A DNA stretch of 64,000 bases. It comes from Anaerococcus rubeinfantis. GTDB lineage: Bacteria > Bacillota > Clostridia > Tissierellales > Peptoniphilaceae. The notes below the pieces were generated by a model. The model was not told the origin of the DNA and did no database searches. It saw only the letters and a program-made list of their open reading frames with translations. Positions 61,409 through 64,000 of this stretch are shown here, in pieces. Position 1 is the first letter of the stretch. Every line of letters begins with the position of its first letter. The stretch is from assembly GCF_001487145.1 (NCBI RefSeq), contig NZ_LN913016.1:1698354-1762353 (forward strand), read 5' to 3'. A program made the translations under genes and the position numbers.

Positions 61409-61916
61409 AATCTTCCTCCGTTTTTTTATATTCAAAAATTTCTAATATTAAATCATATTAATTTAAAATTTTATTTCCATATATTTTCTACTTTAATTAT
61501 AACGTATTTACCTTTTTTCTTGAAAACTAAAAAAATTCTCTATTTTATTAAATAAAATTTAAAAATAAGCAAAAAAAATAAACCCTAGTGGGTTCACAGA
61601 ATGTAGACAAAGTCTTTTATTAATTTATTAATAATTTAACAAAAAAATTACCATACAATCTATCTCAATAGCTGAAAATTTTTCGAGATGAGATAATTTT
61701 TGATTTTTATATCAAATTTCCCAATTTTAAAAGCCACTTATAAGTATTTAAGTGGCTCTTTGATGGGCGAAATCTTTTTTTAAAGATTTCCATGAGTTAA
61801 ACAGTAAAAGTTTATTTTCTAAACTTTCTATTTAATTATATCATTGAATTTACAATTGGTAAAGATAATTAATAATTTGTCCACATAGTTTGGGTATAAT
61901 TTAATTGAGGTGAATT
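61409..61916. other. Intergenic region between divergent mod and glycerate kinase
   Basis: About 500 AT-rich bases. A small hairpin (AACCC-TAGT-GGGTT) lies near 61581. A degraded family A-like pair (TATCTC with GAGATGAGATA) lies at about 61661-61693. A good stem (AGCCACTTATAAG with TTAAGTGGCT, then CTTTG) lies at 61730-61760, and another (GAAATCTTT with AAAGATTTC) at about 61769-61791. The 61730 hairpin resembles a terminator although no gene runs into it from either side. TATAAT lies at about 61894-61899, upstream of glycerate kinase. Confidence 0.6.
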
Positions 61917-63029
61917 ATGAATATATTATTAGCTTTGGATTCTATTAAAGATTTTGAAAATTCTATCGAAATTGGAAATTATTTTAAAGAAGAGTTAGAA
62001 AGTGAAAATGAAAATAATAGGGTTTCTATTCTTCCTTTTTTGGATGGGGGACTGGGGACTGTTGAAAGCATCAAGGAAGTTATTGGTGGAGATTTTTCTT
62101 ATGTAAATGTCCATGATCCTATAGGCGAGGCTTCGACTGCAAGATATATTATCAAAAAAAATATGTGTGCTATGGAGATGGCTCAAGCTTGTGGTCTTAG
62201 GCTTTTGTATAAGGATAATTTAAATGTTATGGAATCTTCTTCAATTGGTCTTGGAGAGATGATTTTTGATGGTTTGAATAATGGTTGTGAGAATTTTTTT
62301 ATTGGAATTGGAGATACGGCTACAAACGATATGGGTATGGGAATGCTCTATGCTTTGGGCGTTAGATTTTTTGATAAAAATCTTAATTCTTTAAATCCGG
62401 TTGCAAAAAATATGATCAAGGTTGATTCTATTGATACATCTGGTCTTGATAAGAGGGTTTTGAATGCAAATTTTGAAATTGCTACAAGTCTTCCTCTTAC
62501 TCTTTTTCAAAAAAATTCTTTTTTGGATAAAAGACCAATAAGAAAGGGTGCAAGTCCTGAGGAAATTTTACAACTTGAGAAAGCTTGCAAGCACTTTTCT
62601 AAAAAAGTGAGCGATTTTTTGGGGGTAAGCGAGATAGATTTTCCTTATCTTGGTGCAGGAGGTGGAGTTTGTTGGGCTCTTTATATATTTTTCAAGGCTC
62701 AAATTTCTAATTCTATGGAACTTGTTTTGTCCCTCGTTGATTTTGAAAAAGAGGTAAAGGACAAGGATCTTTTGATTATTAGCGAAAATGTTAATGAATT
62801 TAATGGGGAAAATTCTATTAATCTTTCTAAATTTGCCAAAAGATATAATGAAAATATAAAAATAATTTTCTTACAAGATGAAGATTACCAAAGTTTGAGG
62901 GATAATCCTTATATAGATGAAGTTTATAAATTTAAAATCAAATCAAATCTTGAAAGGGGAGATTATGAAAGGGAAATAAAGTCTGTTGCAAGAGCTTTTA
63001 TTTCTGATAATCTTTCTGTAAAAATTTAA
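61917..63029 (+). CDS. Glycerate kinase (GlxK/GckA-type, class I)
   Basis: A 370-residue kinase that phosphorylates D-glycerate into lower glycolysis. Family marks are the start MNILLALDSIKDF, FLDGGLGTVESI (normally DGGEGT; here a Leu replaces the Glu), NVHDPIG, MEMAQACGL, the nucleotide loop FIGIGDTATNDMGMGMLYALG (about 123-143) and GAGGGVCWAL. The DGGEGT change to DGGLGT and a rather divergent C-terminal third (ISENVNEFNGEN in place of the usual TGEGRLDxQT) suggest altered or weakened activity. GAGGTGAA precedes the ATG. Confidence 0.85.
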   Translation: MNILLALDSIKDFENSIEIGNYFKEELESENENNRVSILPFLDGGLGTVESIKEVIGGDFSYVNVHDPIGEASTARYIIKKNMCAMEMAQACGLRLLYKDNLNVMESSSIGLGEMIFDGLNNGCENFFIGIGDTATNDMGMGMLYALGVRFFDKNLNSLNPVAKNMIKVDSIDTSGLDKRVLNANFEIATSLPLTLFQKNSFLDKRPIRKGASPEEILQLEKACKHFSKKVSDFLGVSEIDFPYLGAGGGVCWALYIFFKAQISNSMELVLSLVDFEKEVKDKDLLIISENVNEFNGENSINLSKFAKRYNENIKIIFLQDEDYQSLRDNPYIDEVYKFKIKSNLERGDYEREIKSVARAFISDNLSVKI

Positions 63030-63041
63030 GAAAGAGGAGTT

Positions 63042-63707
63042 ATGGCGAAGCGAAAAATGACTAGAATATTAATGGCAATCAACGTCATAGTATTTATTTT
63101 GATGACTGTCACAGGTGGCAGCGAAAATATTGAAAATCTTTTGAGATTTAATGCTATGAGCAAAATTCACGTTTACCAGGGAGAGTGGTGGAGATTGTTC
63201 TGCCCAATTTTTATCCATATTGGATTTTTTCATCTTTTGATGAATATGTATTTTTTAAATAGTGTTGGTGATACTTTTGAATCCTTGTACGGGTCTAGAA
63301 ATTTTCTAATTATTTATTTGTTATGTGGAATAATGGGAAATTTATTTACCTATGCTTTTGGAGAAATCACAAGTGTATCAGCGGGAGCTTCCACATCCCT
63401 TTATGGACTTTTTGGTCTTGCTCTTGGAATTATGTTTAATTACAGGGACAATGAATTTCTAAGGCAATTTGGCTCAAGTTTTATAGGAATTGTTGCTATA
63501 AATATTATTTACTCATTTATGGTACCAGGAATTGGAATAACAGGACACATTGGTGGGCTTTTGGGAGGATTTATCCTTGCAGGATTTTTCCCGATAATGA
63601 ATATGACCCTACCAACAAGCACAAAAATTATTGCAATAATTGCCTTTGCATTAATAGCTATGGGCTTTATATATATAGGAAACAAATCAGTTGCACAAGC
63701 ATTATAA
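63042..63707 (+). CDS. Rhomboid family intramembrane serine protease
   Basis: A 221-residue protein with six predicted membrane helices. The catalytic serine is Ser117 in GASTSLYG (consensus GxS), the general-base histidine is His169 in GHIGG, and HLLMN (about 64-68) supplies the accessory histidine and asparagine. It cleaves substrates within the membrane. AAGAGGAG precedes the ATG. It is 12 bases after the glycerate kinase gene and nine before pepF, so the three may form an operon. Confidence 0.92.
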   Translation: MAKRKMTRILMAINVIVFILMTVTGGSENIENLLRFNAMSKIHVYQGEWWRLFCPIFIHIGFFHLLMNMYFLNSVGDTFESLYGSRNFLIIYLLCGIMGNLFTYAFGEITSVSAGASTSLYGLFGLALGIMFNYRDNEFLRQFGSSFIGIVAINIIYSFMVPGIGITGHIGGLLGGFILAGFFPIMNMTLPTSTKIIAIIAFALIAMGFIYIGNKSVAQAL

Positions 63708-63716
63708 GGAGAAAAA

Positions 63717-64000
63717 ATGGACAGAAAAGATATAGACAAGTCCCTAAAATGGGACACAGAAAAAATTTATAAGACAGACGAAGATTTCTACAAAGATGTA
63801 GAAGAAGTAAAAAATCTAATCGAAAAAACTAAGACATATAAAGGAAGGATTTTACAATCAGCCGATAGTCTTTATGATTTTTTAAAAACAAATGAAAAAT
63901 TAGAAAGAAAATTTTTCAAACTTGGCGTATATGCTTCACTAAAATCTGACGAAGACACAAGAGTTGCAAAATATCAAGAAATGTCAAAAATTGTAGATAA
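63717..64000 (+). CDS. pepF: Oligoendopeptidase F, N-terminal part (runs off the window)
   Basis: The first 94 codons of a gene starting after AAGGAG. The product begins MDRKDIDKSLKWDTEKIYKTDEDFYKD and continues with a helical segment including LYDFLKTNEKLERKFFKLGVYASLKSDEDTR, the pattern of M3-family PepF N-terminal domains. The zinc-binding HExxH site would lie far beyond the window. A cytoplasmic peptidase would suit the peptide-import system of this region. Confidence 0.85.
   Translation, partial: MDRKDIDKSLKWDTEKIYKTDEDFYKDVEEVKNLIEKTKTYKGRILQSADSLYDFLKTNEKLERKFFKLGVYASLKSDEDTRVAKYQEMSKIVD

Noticed and set aside
59495-61435. Possible phase-variable mod gene
   Set aside because: No homopolymer longer than expected and no tetra- or pentanucleotide tract was found near the start or in the coding sequence.

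Overview
The window is about 64 kb of very AT-rich chromosome from a low-GC Gram-positive bacterium and is centred on the replication origin. The order rpmH-rnpA-yidD-yidC-jag-mnmE-mnmG-rsmG-cinA-parA-parB to the left of oriC, and dnaA-dnaN-yaaA-recF-gyrB-gyrA to the right, is the classical Bacillota origin neighbourhood. Gene content (class Ia ribonucleotide reductase, a ferredoxin-type thioredoxin reductase candidate, an oligopeptide transporter, GlpX, Pta, no spore genes seen) and the extreme AT bias suggest an anaerobic coccus-type Firmicute of the Peptoniphilaceae, perhaps Anaerococcus; the genus is inference. Most genes left of oriC lie on the minus strand and most genes right of it on the plus strand, that is, co-oriented with replication. 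Exceptions are mostly accessory: the Fur-box ORF, lipoprotein, ABC transporter and ECF sigma genes at 0.3-7.7 kb, the abi gene at 9 kb, and the type III restriction system at 56.5-61.4 kb.

Layout. 0-8.8 kb: a possible iron-regulated small membrane protein, glpX, a lipoprotein, a 181-182 bp tandem repeat array, an ABC importer of the nitrate/sulfonate/thiamine-precursor class, an ECF sigma factor with a DUF4179 partner, and nrdB. 8.9-13.3 kb: an Abi_2 (AbiD/AbiF-type) HEPN toxin gene preceded by a tiny terminated transcript sits between nrdB and nrdA, and hairpin repeats flank nrdA. 13.3-22.2 kb: RDD protein and SppA, a candidate small RNA, marR-ftsH with a palindromic operator, thioredoxin with an unusual reductase, a double P-II-like protein with a DUF1538 transporter, and pta. 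22.2-32.9 kb: DUF4446, cyclodeaminase, parB, parA, cinA, rsmG, mnmG, mnmE, jag, yidC, yidD, rnpA, rpmH, with four exact parS sites between 17.9 and 30.4 kb. 32.9-35.2 kb: a bipartite oriC with nine exact DnaA boxes and a DnaA-trio tract in the dnaA-dnaN gap.

35.2-43.4 kb: dnaN, yaaA, recF, gyrB, gyrA, then a partner-switching cassette (anti-anti-sigma, shortened anti-sigma, SigB/F/G-type sigma) that appears continuous with the gyrase operon. 43.5-54.1 kb: a lipoprotein with three internal repeats, then an oligopeptide transporter (oppA, and separately oppBCDF plus a 62-residue membrane protein). This transporter is the most unusual system here. Its OppC permease carries a predicted seven-repeat RCC1-like beta-propeller in the extracytoplasmic loop after the first membrane helix, its OppF ATPase carries about 190 extra helical residues between Walker A and the Q-loop, and its OppA carries a charged helical insertion. 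54.1-64 kb: a glutaredoxin, hypothetical proteins, palindromic repeats, a TM2-domain protein, an XRE regulator, a type III restriction-modification pair, glycerate kinase, rhomboid protease and the start of an M3-family oligopeptidase (PepF).

Intergenic regions carry at least two dispersed inverted-repeat families. Family A is built on CCATCTCGA/TCGAGATGG and is found at about 3.0, 43.5, 47.2-47.8, 54.8 and 55.1 kb. Family B is a long hairpin at 10.3 and 13.2 kb. No rRNA, tRNA, CRISPR array, transposase or prophage gene was seen.
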